In this document: positions 43,840 to 55,098 of the stretch, piece after piece | Position numbering within the stretch: position 1 is the stretch's first letter | Layout: each line of letters starts with the position of its first letter | Program-made: the position numbers and the translations under genes | Notes under the pieces: model-generated | What the model saw: the letters and a program-made list of their open reading frames with translations, nothing else | Database searches by the model: none | Told to the model about the DNA's origin: nothing | DNA from: Sulfitobacter sp. JL08 | GTDB lineage: Bacteria; Pseudomonadota; Alphaproteobacteria; Rhodobacterales; Rhodobacteraceae | Assembly: GCF_003352045.1 (NCBI RefSeq) | Contig: NZ_CP025815.1 | Coordinates: 2,294,001 to 2,358,000, forward strand | DNA length: 64,000 bases | Direction: 5' to 3'

Positions 43840-44712
43840 TTAGTCGGTTTTTGCCGCATCCACTGCACCAGGAAATGGCCCAAGGCAACTAGACCTATGA
43901 GACACCTGAAACACATGATTATAAAGTTGTGCCACCCATTGCTTGCCTTCCATAGTGTGTTCCAGATGCACGAGCGCGGGACCAATCAAGGGCTGCACCT
44001 GCTTCCAAAAGAACTGCGGGAACTGTTCCATCAAATCCATCGGAGTCTTATATCCGAGCGTTTCCGCGAAACCGGTTTCGGCGAACTCACAATACAGCCC
44101 ACCAATCTTCCTATGATAAAAAGGGTCGGCGATCTGGCCGATTAGATCCGCAGCGCGCACCAGAGCAGGTTCGCTCGTTGTATCAGCATAAGCCTGATTG
44201 TCCGGAACAGGAAATCGAGTGTATTCGATAGCGTCAGCTATCCTCTCTTCATCGATGAGACTGGAACCCGCAAATCGTTGCCTGACATAGATTTTTCCAC
44301 GGTCTATGTGATAGGGAGCAAGAAAAGCATCGGAAGCACCGCGCGGTGGACAAACCTTGTCTCCGGCCGCGTTTACAATCACCTCGGCGTCCGTGTCACC
44401 TTCACAGATGTCACGAGTATATCCGATATCATGAACCAAAAGTGCGACGATGAAGTGGAGCCAATCTTCCGGTTGGACAGCGCGAGTGACCAACTGACCT
44501 CGAATGATTTGCTGACCAACGAGTGTCACCATCATCGTATGTTCGGCATTATGATAAAGAGCGTCCGAATTGCCCAAACGTTCTAGCAACATTCGGGCGC
44601 TACCGCTTATGTATGCGGCATATTCGGCTTTGCGTCCGGAGAAATACTGAAGGTAGGTTTCAGCGAGATGATCTCCAAATTTGGCGGCAACGACCGCGGT
44701 CGGATTGAACAT
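43840..44712 (-). CDS. HD-domain phosphohydrolase-like protein
   Basis: The product is 290 aa from ATG 44712, preceded by GAGGTGAG. It has an HD-type metal site: His54 and His58 in YHNAEHTMMV, and His94-Asp95 in ALLVHDIGYTRD, with a further Asp in VRAADLIGQIADP. HD proteins of this type hydrolyse nucleotides or cyclic nucleotides. Being close to the adenylate cyclase, a phosphodiesterase role is possible, but it is inferred from position only. There is no signal peptide. Confidence 0.85.
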   Translation of the reverse strand: MFNPTAVVAAKFGDHLAETYLQYFSGRKAEYAAYISGSARMLLERLGNSDALYHNAEHTMMVTLVGQQIIRGQLVTRAVQPEDWLHFIVALLVHDIGYTRDICEGDTDAEVIVNAAGDKVCPPRGASDAFLAPYHIDRGKIYVRQRFAGSSLIDEERIADAIEYTRFPVPDNQAYADTTSEPALVRAADLIGQIADPFYHRKIGGLYCEFAETGFAETLGYKTPMDLMEQFPQFFWKQVQPLIGPALVHLEHTMEGKQWVAQLYNHVFQVSHRSSCLGPFPGAVDAAKTD

Positions 44713-44799
44713 TCTCACCTCACATTTTCTGGCTCCCGAGCCTATCATAACCAATTGAGAGCACTATGTCAGCCTCGGTCTCATTATGTTGGGAAACGC

Positions 44800-44958
44800 G
44801 ATAATCACTGCTGTGACTTTGAAGCAATTGATGGAATTCCGAATATCACAAAAGCAAACGCCGCTTTACTCAGGTCAACCCTTGAAGCCGCCGGCATCGA
44901 ATTCATCGGCACGCCAGACGATGCGCCCGGCATCCGCATCCACGCCCGCAAAGATTGA
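44800..44958 (+). pseudogene. XRE-type regulator C-terminal remnant
   Basis: The frame reads CCDFEAIDGIPNITKANAALLRSTLEAAGIEFI, then PGIRI and a stop. This matches the end of short XRE/Cro-type regulators, where DFExGxRxP is followed by a helix with LRxALEAAGVEFI and PGVR. The helix-turn-helix proper is missing or scrambled. It is a fragment. Confidence 0.5.
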
Positions 44959-44976
44959 TCCGGGACGCATTATACA

Positions 44977-45777
44977 GTGGACACAATCTTTCTCATCGCC
45001 AGCAAGACCGCCTGTTTTTTGCTGCGCCCGGAGACCATCCTTGTTCTTCTGTTTGCCCTCCCGCTGGTCCTGCTCTGGCGTGCGCGCATCACAGCTGCGA
45101 AGCGCGCTCTTGCCTTCGCCCTAAGCCTCGTGGTCCTGATCGGCCTCACGCCCGTTGGCAATCTGGTTCTGAACCCGCTGGAGGCCGCCTACCCTGTCCA
45201 CCCGGACATCACGTCCCCGAAAGGCATCATCGTTCTTGGTGGCATGGAGCATGTAGCACCTGAACGCGTCGGCGGCTTTGCGCAGGTAAACGATGCCGCG
45301 CAGCGCCTGATCGCAACGATAGAACTCGCAAATCGGTTCCCCGACGCGAAGGTCCTGTTCTCAGGCGGGAAGGTAGCGCTCAGCCCCGTCGAGGAGGGCG
45401 CATATGAGATTGGGCCGGACATCCTGCGCCGGCTTGGCCTGCCAGAGGCGCGTCTGATCGTCGAGGGGCAGTCGCGCACAACGGCGGAGAATGCGCGGCG
45501 CACCCGCGCAAGGGTTGCCGACACTGATGGGACCTGGGTTCTGGTCACCAGCGCCTTTCACATGCCACGCGCATTTGGCACCTTCTGTGCAGCCGGATGG
45601 CGCAACCTCATCCCCTACCCCGTCGACGATAGGGGCGGGGACTTTTTAAGCAATATAAGATGGGACCTCGTCGGGCACCTCGGCATGGTCAACCTTGGTG
45701 TGAAGGAATGGATCGGCCTGTTGCGGTACCGGGTATTTGGCCGCACAGAAGCATTCTTTCCGACGGACTATAACTGA
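44977..45777 (+). CDS. YdcF/ElyC-like DUF218 membrane protein
   Basis: This 266-aa protein, from a GTG start, has two N-terminal membrane helices and then a DUF218 domain (IIVLGGMEHVAPERVGG, ANRFPDAKVLFSGGK, EGQSRTTAENARRTRARV, WVLVTSAFHMPRAFGTF). Family members such as YdcF and ElyC act in envelope or peptidoglycan precursor processes. The GTG lies 18 bases after the XRE remnant stop. It precedes the envelope/polysaccharide region, fitting its likely role. Confidence 0.85.
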   Translation: MDTIFLIASKTACFLLRPETILVLLFALPLVLLWRARITAAKRALAFALSLVVLIGLTPVGNLVLNPLEAAYPVHPDITSPKGIIVLGGMEHVAPERVGGFAQVNDAAQRLIATIELANRFPDAKVLFSGGKVALSPVEEGAYEIGPDILRRLGLPEARLIVEGQSRTTAENARRTRARVADTDGTWVLVTSAFHMPRAFGTFCAAGWRNLIPYPVDDRGGDFLSNIRWDLVGHLGMVNLGVKEWIGLLRYRVFGRTEAFFPTDYN

Positions 45778-45939
45778 AGTGGTCCACAGCCGCGCCAGCA
45801 ATATGTACTTCATTGAGCCTCCAAGAACGGAGTGGTTCGCGGATGGTGAAACGCCCCCCAAGACCTGCAGATCGACCGATAGATGCATCGCCCCGCCAAG
45901 GGGCTATTTTTTCGAGTTGCGCAGCAGTACACATCACAT

Positions 45940-47490
45940 ATGCGTTTTAGGTCTTTCATTTTTCTGATGTCGCTCTTGTGTCTGCCGGCGCGCGTCTTGG
46001 CCGGCGAGGTCACGGTTCGGCTACAAGACCTGGAGCAGGTTGCGCCGGGTATGCAGGTTGCGACCGGGTTAGAGATCCCGCCAACAGATGTCTCCTTGCC
46101 AATAGTTGCAGCGACATCGGACACGCAAGTCGCCACGCTGCTCCGCAGCTATGATGCGCGTGGGCTGTCGAACAGTTTTGAAGGCATTCTCTACGATAAC
46201 CGCGATCGGGGACATTCGCGCTTGGACCCCAAGCTGTACCCCCGGCTGCACCATCTCAAATACGGGGACGCCCTGGAACAGAAAGACGCGGATTATGGGC
46301 TCGCGGGCATGATCCTGTACCCGGCGGTCGTGTTTGGCAACTCCTCCACAGCGATCACAGGTGGCGTGGAGGCGCGCAGTCTGCCCAGGCTCGCGATGAC
46401 ATCGCGGCTCGGGCGGGAATTGAGTGCGCGGCTCTACCGGAACAACCACATTTACATCTACCCCGAGCATCGCGATTTCGACGAGGTCGACCGCTTTCCA
46501 GCGCATTGGCCATATCACATTGTCAGTCAGGGGTCTTCGGGGTCGGACCGGCCCTTCATGCGCGCCATAGCCGCCACGCTTGCCGCCTTCCCGTCGGACA
46601 CGCTGGACTATATGAAGGAACACGGGCTCGTCGCCCCGACCCTTCAAATGATACTGAGGCGCAACCTCAGACCCGTCAACCAGCTGGAGCACTATCTCGC
46701 TGGGTCAGCACACCGGCCGGTCTTGAACGGAAGTGAGGTCCGACCCGAACGCATGGTTGGGCACGCGGCAGCACTTCGACCGGAGGACATCCCGCCTATG
46801 GCTCAGATTGCGGTCATCGAGGAAGATTTTCGCGACGCTGCAGGCCTCGCGCAGATGAGCGAAAAACTCTACGACACGCCCTCCGCCGTTGCACGGATCT
46901 GGCGAGGCTTTGAAGGCATCAAGACACTGACTATATCGGCAGAGAACACGGTCGACCCGATGGGCAAGCCCGTGACCAACACGTGGCGCCTGTTACAGGG
47001 GGACCCGGACAGGGTCCGTATCATCCCCGTGGGTGATAATGGGCAGCAAGCCCGCATATCGATTGCCTGGCACGACCCTTTTGATGTTCAGGTGACCTCC
47101 ACAGAGGGTCATCGGCAGATCCAAACGTCACGTGTCGACATCGGACTGTTCGCCAGCAGCGGACGCGAGCAAAGTGCGCCCGCCATTCTCTCAATCTCCT
47201 TTCCCGCGCACCAAATACGCACCTATGGTCGCAGCAATACCGGCGGGTTGCGTTTGAACAGCATCAACTACGATGCTTTGGGCCGAGACACATATTATGA
47301 TCCTGTCCTACACTGGTCGGCGCCTTGGACGGACACGGCCATTGTAGATACGAGCGGTACGTTGACGGAGTGGCGACGCGCGTTTTCGGGCGATGGCATG
47401 GTAGAAACTACGGTCCCCGCCGACAATTTGTTCAATAGCCACGAGCTCAGCAGAGTGAACGGGCGTCCGGCCCTAGACTACGTGCAATAG
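45940..47490 (+). CDS. Large secreted protein of unknown function
   Basis: The product is 516 aa from ATG 45940, giving a clear signal peptide (FRSFIFLMSLLCLPARVLAGE). The mature part shows no membrane segment and no domain I recognise. Notable blocks are GILYDNRDRGHSRLDPKLYPRLHHLKYG, IYIYPEHRDFDEVDRFPAHWPYHIVSQGSSGSD, and a beta-rich C-terminal half (RISIAWHDPFDVQ). His/Asp/Tyr-rich motifs suggest an enzyme or carbohydrate-binding protein. An upstream ATG at 45883 would hide the signal peptide. Confidence 0.75.
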   Translation: MRFRSFIFLMSLLCLPARVLAGEVTVRLQDLEQVAPGMQVATGLEIPPTDVSLPIVAATSDTQVATLLRSYDARGLSNSFEGILYDNRDRGHSRLDPKLYPRLHHLKYGDALEQKDADYGLAGMILYPAVVFGNSSTAITGGVEARSLPRLAMTSRLGRELSARLYRNNHIYIYPEHRDFDEVDRFPAHWPYHIVSQGSSGSDRPFMRAIAATLAAFPSDTLDYMKEHGLVAPTLQMILRRNLRPVNQLEHYLAGSAHRPVLNGSEVRPERMVGHAAALRPEDIPPMAQIAVIEEDFRDAAGLAQMSEKLYDTPSAVARIWRGFEGIKTLTISAENTVDPMGKPVTNTWRLLQGDPDRVRIIPVGDNGQQARISIAWHDPFDVQVTSTEGHRQIQTSRVDIGLFASSGREQSAPAILSISFPAHQIRTYGRSNTGGLRLNSINYDALGRDTYYDPVLHWSAPWTDTAIVDTSGTLTEWRRAFSGDGMVETTVPADNLFNSHELSRVNGRPALDYVQ

Positions 47491-47742
47491 AATGTATCCG
47501 TTCTCTCGCGGCTAATCCCGCCCAAGCGGTTTTCAGAGTTGTGAGAGGCACGGGTCAAGTGCCGTGACACGGGTGATGTGATGGCAAAGCCCAATCAAAG
47601 GGTGCCTGAGCGCTATCTGCTTGACTGCGTCCCCGTGCAATTTTCGCATGAATTAAGCCGGATCGTTCGGACCTTGGGGAGAAGCAAGGCTTTCGTTACA
47701 GTTGAACAAACGCCTTCTGTCGAACAGGGGTGGTAGCGCCAA
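47491..47742. other. Convergent intergenic gap
   Basis: About 250 bases between two convergent genes. I saw no clear terminator with a T-run and no gene. Confidence 0.35.
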
Positions 47743-48582
47743 TCAGACCGCAGCAGCTGTTACGCGCCGACGCTCCCAGAGAAACGCCATCATGGCAAGA
47801 AGCGAGCCAAATGCCGCCAATGCGCCGGTTGCACTCACTTCGGGAACCGCCCGAAGGCCACTGGTCGGAGCGTCCGTTATTGAGAGGCTGGAGATCTGTA
47901 CCGAGCGGCCGTTCGTCGACGTCAAGTGAGCACCGAGCCCCCAATAATCTAATTCAGGATTGCCGATGGCTAAGTTCAGATCGGTAAGAGCCGCGTCAGA
48001 CAGCACAATGGAAAATGTTGGAATCGCTTCACCTTGCAAGTCAGAATCATTGATGCGTTTCGTGCCGAATGAGCTACCACCTGCTCCCATAGTCTCTAAA
48101 TCCGAAAAGACCTGTGTGAGGGTTGTAGTGGATGAGGCACCGAGAAGAAAATCGATGCTGGCTTGAGTGACGTCGTAAAAGGCAAGGTCTTCATATGCAC
48201 TAGGCCCTCCCGTCGAGGAATCGAGCATACCAGTCGCGAAAAATGTTACCTCTATATTTAAATTCTCATCGATTAGACTACCGCCAAATTCTGTCAGGTC
48301 ATACAAAAAATAGCTGTTGGAAATCGTAAATCCCGGCTGCGAATTGTCTAGCCCGGTTATCGTATCGGTTCCCTCCAAGTACGTGACATTCTCTGCCTGC
48401 GTGGTCTCTTTAACGCTCCCTTGGAACTCATTACACGTCAAAAAATAATCACCGCTATAGAGATCAGGGTTCGGGCAGTCGGTGGCAACCTGCGCCGTCG
48501 TCGGCGCAGCAAATGCCACGGTCAAAATCGCAGCCAATAAGGTTAAAAGGCTTCGCACAAATAAATCCTGACAAAGAATCAC
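47743..48582 (-). CDS. VPEID-CTERM-like sorted secreted protein
   Basis: This 279-aa protein has an N-terminal signal peptide (LLTLLAAILTVAFAAPTTAQ), a Thr/Ser/Gly-rich beta body with two Cys near the N-terminus (TDCPNPDLYSGDYFLTCNEF), and a C-terminal tripartite sorting signal: VPEVSATGALAAF, a hydrophobic helix, then WERRR. This is a VPEID-CTERM-type signal, normally processed by an exosortase-like enzyme. It lies next to an exopolysaccharide locus, as is usual for such systems. No exosortase gene is in the window. Confidence 0.8.
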   Translation of the reverse strand: MILCQDLFVRSLLTLLAAILTVAFAAPTTAQVATDCPNPDLYSGDYFLTCNEFQGSVKETTQAENVTYLEGTDTITGLDNSQPGFTISNSYFLYDLTEFGGSLIDENLNIEVTFFATGMLDSSTGGPSAYEDLAFYDVTQASIDFLLGASSTTTLTQVFSDLETMGAGGSSFGTKRINDSDLQGEAIPTFSIVLSDAALTDLNLAIGNPELDYWGLGAHLTSTNGRSVQISSLSITDAPTSGLRAVPEVSATGALAAFGSLLAMMAFLWERRRVTAAAV

Positions 48583-48704
48583 GATAGATCCATGATAAGG
48601 ATATCACAGCAGACACAATTTCGCCATAATCCTGTCAGGATACCCCGTTTAATCCACCACAGGGCGCTGTCAGACCAATTCGAACTCGTCTCTGCAAGGA
48701 CAAT

Positions 48705-50624
<1,920 letters not shown>

Positions 50625-50634
50625 GGAGCGCGCC

Positions 50635-50850
50635 ATGAGTATTTATGTAGCAGGCCACCGGGGCATGGTCGGAAGGGCAATACTCAGACGTCTGAAGGCG
50701 AAGGACGCTTCCACCCTCACCCGCACCAATGCGGAGCTTGACCTGACGGACCAGGCGGCTGTGCGTGACTTCATGCAGTCTGAGCAACCCGACACCGTAA
50801 TCCTGGCCGCAGCAAAAGTGGGCGTCATTCACGCCAACAACACATACTGG
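50635..50850 (+). pseudogene. fcl: GDP-L-fucose synthase N-terminal fragment
   Basis: An ATG ten bases after the gmd remnant opens [18 protein letters not shown], then [15 protein letters not shown] and [20 protein letters not shown], the first 70 residues of Fcl/WcaG. Homology stops at about 50850 (HANNTYW) and the remaining 240 residues with the catalytic Ser-Tyr-Lys are missing. With gmd also broken, GDP-fucose supply from this locus is lost. Confidence 0.9.
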
Positions 50851-51263
50851 AACTGCAATGGGGGCAGTTCATGAGGAAGACGAAGCTCTTGATCCAACCA
50901 CACGGCGCGTGGCCAAGCCTTGTGATACCATCGCAGTTTACTGCCAAAACATCTGCCCCTAATCGAAGAGGTAATTACAGTTGCAAGCACGATTTTCGGC
51001 TAAGGTGCTGCGCGCAGCAAAGCGTACCTGCGACTATTCAGGTGCGAAAATCCAGCTATTCTGAGGGGCGGGTGTTGTAACGACCATATCCTAGCACTTA
51101 GGAGAATGCACATGCGGGTCGGATAGTTTTAAATGGGGGTCATCGGTTTAGGTATACCTTCTAGGTTATGAAAAAACTCGTGTCGATGCGTTTACCGATT
51201 GAGTTTTGTAAGTCGGCAGCCCATGCCAATATCGTCCCGAGAGGCTGAACAGACAATCAAAAA
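50851..51263. other. Gap without supported gene
   Basis: About 400 bases downstream of the fcl fragment hold only scrambled short frames. The break in fcl suggests a deletion joined this sequence to the locus. Confidence 0.4.
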
Positions 51264-52010
51264 CTATTTAAGATCAGCCCCCCATTTCGCTTCCCGTAGC
51301 AAAGCATCGCTCACTTGAGTGCGGAGCCAGTCATCAAGCTCAATCACCACTGCCGTTGCCGTGAGCCGTCTTGAGGCGACAATTATGCCCGCAAGTTCCC
51401 ATCCATTATCTCCCCTTGTCAAAACCGCACCTCCAGAATTCCCTCCGGACGCAGGACAATCCGAGGCAAAAAGCCCGCGATTTGACAGTGACGAGAACGT
51501 GCAGTCAAGACGACCGTGCAACGCGACGGCCTTTGGTCCACGATATCCGACCAGCGCTCCGCGCTCAGGAAGTTCTTTACCGCTTGAAAAAAGCCTTATC
51601 GGCTGCACCTTGCCCTGCGCGATCGGGCGCGACAGGTGGATGATGGCGACATCATAGCGATATTTTCCGATACCGGATGTGTTGCGCCAAACTGGATGTT
51701 CAAGCACTTCAACCGAGCCGCTGTTCGCGACAAACCGTGCGCCATTCACACCCGCAATGAACTCAACATTATGCAAAAGACCCGCGTTTTGTTTTATGCA
51801 ATGCGCGGAAGTAATCACAAGATCGCGTGCCACCAGTGTTCCACTGCACAGCGTGGAACCATTCTGTCCAGCAGAGCGTACCACTCCCACAGCCGACAGG
51901 GATGCACGGTCGCCTGCGGGGAGCATGGGCAGAGAGCCAGACATCGCGCTGGATGTCCCAAAGATAAACAGCAGCAATAGAGATTGAACCACAGACACAA
52001 TTACAGCCAA
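51264..52010 (-). CDS. Secreted trypsin-like (S1) serine protease A
   Basis: This 248-aa protein has a signal peptide or anchor (VSVVQSLLLLFIFGTSSAMSG) and a complete S1 catalytic triad: His70 in TSAHC, Asp120 in RYDVAIIHL and Ser192 in GGNSGGAV. Cys pairs CSGTLV/AHC and DC/DCPASGG would form disulphides. It is paralogous to the gene at 55099, matching through ITSAHC, ARFVANSG, HGRLDC and the C-terminal LDDWLRTQV. It lies within the polysaccharide locus and may process envelope proteins. Confidence 0.9.
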   Translation of the reverse strand: MAVIVSVVQSLLLLFIFGTSSAMSGSLPMLPAGDRASLSAVGVVRSAGQNGSTLCSGTLVARDLVITSAHCIKQNAGLLHNVEFIAGVNGARFVANSGSVEVLEHPVWRNTSGIGKYRYDVAIIHLSRPIAQGKVQPIRLFSSGKELPERGALVGYRGPKAVALHGRLDCTFSSLSNRGLFASDCPASGGNSGGAVLTRGDNGWELAGIIVASRRLTATAVVIELDDWLRTQVSDALLREAKWGADLK

Positions 52011-52350
52011 GCGCAGACTCCGGTTTCCAAATCAAGAAATCCGGTGTCTAAACACCTCTTCTGTCATTTCTTGGGAATATTCGTGATAAGAATGAGCCGT
52101 GTCGCGACGTGGACCAGATACAATGACTTTGGGCCGCAAAAGTCGGACGAGCGTTACTTGCGAGATGAATAATCGCAGCCAGGCCAGTAGTGCGCCCTCC
52201 GAAGCCTGCCTTGGAATACTGCGATGCCACATCGCCCCCGGAGATCTGGCAACCATTTGACGTGATCTGTCTATTAATTTTTCGCGGGGTCGCTATGCTC
52301 CGACAAACCCGTGTTCTATTCCCCTCTGCAAACTGGATAAAAATACTGCC
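52011..52350. other. Divergent intergenic region
   Basis: About 340 bases between a protease gene and a phosphatase gene that point away from each other. It should hold both promoters. I could not define them with confidence. Confidence 0.35.
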
Positions 52351-53199
52351 GTGTTTCCAAACCTCTTTACCCAGTCAACTCCGGATAAATGCCCGCAAGC
52401 ATATATCGCACGAGAGGAGCGTGTTTATGCAATTGGGGATATCCACGGACGGCAGGACCTGCTTGAAGCGATGCTGGCAAAGATTAGCGACGATATTGCA
52501 CGGTTCTCGGATGACCGCAGACCGCGCGTGGTTTTCCTCGGGGATTACATTGATCGCGGGGATGACTCCCGCGCGGTCCTTCAAACGCTGTCGGGTATAT
52601 TTCACATTGCGGACCGCCTGAAATCCGAGACCAACTTGCAGATCGATTTTCTGGTGGGAAACCACGAAGTAGCTTTGCTGGAGTTTCTGAAAAACCCAAT
52701 TACGTCTTCCGCGTGGCTTGACTGGGGCGGTTTACAGACGCTTGCGAGCTTTGGCGTCTCGCCCACTACTGCAAACGCCGGTGCGCGGGATTTTCAGCGC
52801 GTGCGCGATCAACTCGCAGAGAAACTGGAGCCGTACATGGGTTTTCTGGAGGGATTGCCCCGAACGGTTGTCTCGGGAAAGGTTGTGTTCGTGCACGCGA
52901 GCCTCGACCCCGCCTGCTCGCTTGACGCGCAACCGGATGAGGCGACGCTTTGGGGGACCCCGCCATCAGGGCGTGCTATGGGCATGCCAGGCATGCGCAT
53001 GGTCCACGGGCATTTCGCGGCGTCCAAGCCGGTGTCGCGGCCAAACCGTATATGCGTCGACACTGGCGCGTACTACTCCGGATGTCTGACAGCCATCCGC
53101 CTCGATGAAAGCGAAGCGTTTCTGAGCGTGACATCCGCGGACTTAAGCCCAATTTCCGGGTTGCGTCAATCTGGCGGCGGCAGTGCGTTCACAGTATGA
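52351..53199 (+). CDS. Calcineurin-like metallophosphatase
   Basis: This 282-aa protein has the full PPP-type metallophosphatase motif set: YAIGDIHGRQDLL, VFLGDYIDRGDDS, FLVGNHEVALLEF, VFVHASLDP and MVHGHFAA. Bacterial members are Ser/Thr/Tyr phosphatases or nucleoside polyphosphate hydrolases. In a locus with a Wzc-type tyrosine autokinase it could dephosphorylate polysaccharide proteins, but this is an inference from position. The start is GTG 52351. Confidence 0.9.
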   Translation: MFPNLFTQSTPDKCPQAYIAREERVYAIGDIHGRQDLLEAMLAKISDDIARFSDDRRPRVVFLGDYIDRGDDSRAVLQTLSGIFHIADRLKSETNLQIDFLVGNHEVALLEFLKNPITSSAWLDWGGLQTLASFGVSPTTANAGARDFQRVRDQLAEKLEPYMGFLEGLPRTVVSGKVVFVHASLDPACSLDAQPDEATLWGTPPSGRAMGMPGMRMVHGHFAASKPVSRPNRICVDTGAYYSGCLTAIRLDESEAFLSVTSADLSPISGLRQSGGGSAFTV

Positions 53200-53225
53200 C
53201 GCCTGTTTTCAGGGATGAGCGTCAG

Positions 53226-53250
53226 AAAAAGAAAGCCCGTCTTTGCGGGC
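53226..53250 (-). terminator. Rho-independent terminator for the reverse strand
   Basis: On the reverse strand GCCCG and CGGGC pair around a six-base loop, followed by TTTCTTTTTC. It lies 220 bases past the stop of the RfaH-like gene at 53473 and also 27 bases past the forward phosphatase gene, so it may serve the leftward transcript. Confidence 0.6.
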
Positions 53251-53472
53251 CAAAGACTGCCGCCATGGGGCCGGTTTCAGCTCCCCCACTCATCGTGAGC
53301 GACGCAGCCTGCCCATGTGGGCGATGCATCTGGCAAACTTGGCACCGCAGGAGGGTTTAGGAAGTCTCTCTGGGCGATGACCGGTCCAGTCTTGAGTTTT
53401 ATATGAAGCAGATGTGGGTACGTCCCTATGGTCCCATTCCGCTGGCACAAAGGGGCAGGCTGACTGGGACGC

Positions 53473-54024
53473 TCAGAGCGTCTCGAGCTGGCTGCCGGAG
53501 GTTTGCATGCGCACGGTGCGGCCCATCAGGTCCATCAGGATTAAGACGCGATCCCCCGGCTTGACAGTGTCGATTTCCGCCAACCGCTCTGCAAACGGAC
53601 CCGAGATGATCCGCACTCTGTCACCGGGGTGCAGATCTTCAGGGGCGCCGAGGATGCCGTTTTCATCCATGCGCGCGTGAAATGTCTCAATAATACCGGC
53701 TGGAACAGGCGTCGGCCTGCCTCCCGACAGGGACACAAGACGCGCCACGCCGTAGGTGTTGTTGATCGCGCGCCAGTCTTGCTGGTCCGGCAAAACCTGA
53801 GTGAAGAGATACCCGGGAAACAACGGATTGCGCACCGTCACTAGCCTCCCCTTGCGGCGGATTGACGTGTCGCGGGCCGGCATGAACGTGGAAAAAGCTT
53901 GCCGGTGCAAATTGGTAATCGCACGGTCGAACCCGCCCGGTTTCAATTGCGCAAGATACCAGTAACGCGCATCGAACACGGCTTGTGCATCTGTTGCAAA
54001 GGTCTTGTTATTGTCGTGACGCAT
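53473..54024 (-). CDS. RfaH-like NusG paralogue
   Basis: This 183-aa protein has a NusG N-terminal domain (RYWYLAQLKPGGFDRAITNLHRQAFSTFMPA, PLFPGYLFTQVLPDQQDW) and a C-terminal KOW domain (LHPGDRVRIISGPFAERLAEIDTV). Such paralogues beside exopolysaccharide genes act as operon-specific antiterminators for long envelope operons. It is 27 bases downstream of the sugar transferase on the same strand, so the two are probably cotranscribed. No ops site was identified. Confidence 0.88.
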   Translation of the reverse strand: MRHDNNKTFATDAQAVFDARYWYLAQLKPGGFDRAITNLHRQAFSTFMPARDTSIRRKGRLVTVRNPLFPGYLFTQVLPDQQDWRAINNTYGVARLVSLSGGRPTPVPAGIIETFHARMDENGILGAPEDLHPGDRVRIISGPFAERLAEIDTVKPGDRVLILMDLMGRTVRMQTSGSQLETL

Positions 54025-54051
54025 CTTCGTAGGCGCTCCACACGGGTAAAC

Positions 54052-54729
54052 TCAACGCGCCCCAAAACCCGAGAGCACGACAATCAGGGTACGCCACAAA
54101 ATCAGCAGATCTAACCTGATGCGCGACTTGCGGACATATAAACGGTCAAGGTAGGCTTTGCGGCGCACGAGCCGCGCCGTATCGGCATAGCCGGCATAGA
54201 CCTGTGCAAGACCGGTAATGCCGGGCCGCACGCGAAAACGCTCGCTGTAGTGAAGCACAGATGACACGTAATGCATCGAATGGTCCCAAGCGTCAGGGCG
54301 CGGTCCCACCAGACTCATGTCGCCCTTCAGCACGTTGAAGAAATTCGGCAGTTCGTCGAGATGGTAATTTCTCACCATCTGGCTAAAAGGCGTCACCCGA
54401 TGCGCCTCGAGGGGCGCGTCGACATGACGTGTCGGATTATCCGAGACCGTCATAGAGCGGAATTTCCACATCCGGAACCGCTTACCGCCCATGCCCATAC
54501 GGTCCTGAACGAAGAACACAGGCCCCGGGTTATAGAATGGGTTTAGGATGAAAAGGATTATTGCAACCGAAAGAACAATAGGCAGCGCACAGATGGCTGA
54601 GCATTTATCAACGACACATTTGAAGACGCAAAACTTTAACGACCAGACAGAGAGCGGCGCTGGAAGCGCCGTTCCGCTCTCAAGAAAGTGGAGATGCAAA
54701 AAATGGCTCTCATCTGATTGCAAGGTCAT
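54052..54729 (-). CDS. Initiating sugar-phosphate transferase (ExoY/WcaJ type)
   Basis: This 225-aa protein has one N-terminal membrane segment (ICALPIVLSVAIILFILNPFY) and the bacterial sugar transferase domain: GPVFFVQDRMGMGGKRFRMWKFRSM, LDELPNFFNVLKGDMSLVGPRP, RFRVRPGITGLAQV. It transfers a sugar phosphate to undecaprenyl phosphate at the inner membrane, the first step of exopolysaccharide repeat synthesis. It is of the short form, lacking the multi-helix N-terminal part of WcaJ. Confidence 0.92.
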   Translation of the reverse strand: MTLQSDESHFLHLHFLESGTALPAPLSVWSLKFCVFKCVVDKCSAICALPIVLSVAIILFILNPFYNPGPVFFVQDRMGMGGKRFRMWKFRSMTVSDNPTRHVDAPLEAHRVTPFSQMVRNYHLDELPNFFNVLKGDMSLVGPRPDAWDHSMHYVSSVLHYSERFRVRPGITGLAQVYAGYADTARLVRRKAYLDRLYVRKSRIRLDLLILWRTLIVVLSGFGAR

Positions 54730-55098
54730 CGGCGGCAGCCTTGAAATATTTGATGCTAATACAAAATATAAGCTTAAAAACTTTTACCTCAAAAACGGTT
54801 CCATTCCAAGCATAAGGTAACCTTACGTCAATAAAGTCCGTTTTGCGAATGTTATTGGTGAAAAAGAAGGCAGCGGTCTTTGGGTACGTAAATAATATTC
54901 AGGTCCGTAACGAATAACCGTTCAGTTGCGACACAATGGTGTGGATCGCCTTCCGGTCACAGGGGAGGAACTTGGGGCGCTAGGGAAGCATATCATGCTC
55001 ACGCGCTGAGAAGCTTGTGCGATGAAGCAGCCGTGTTACGGGTAGTCGGGCGTTCAACCCCCGCATGCGCGGAAGGTTTGCACCTTGCCCGCGAAATG
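54730..55098. other. AT-rich promoter-containing gap
   Basis: About 370 bases upstream of the sugar transferase and downstream of protease B. The first 150 bases are clearly AT-rich and probably hold the promoter of the sugar transferase/RfaH-like unit. No gene is supported. Confidence 0.4.
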
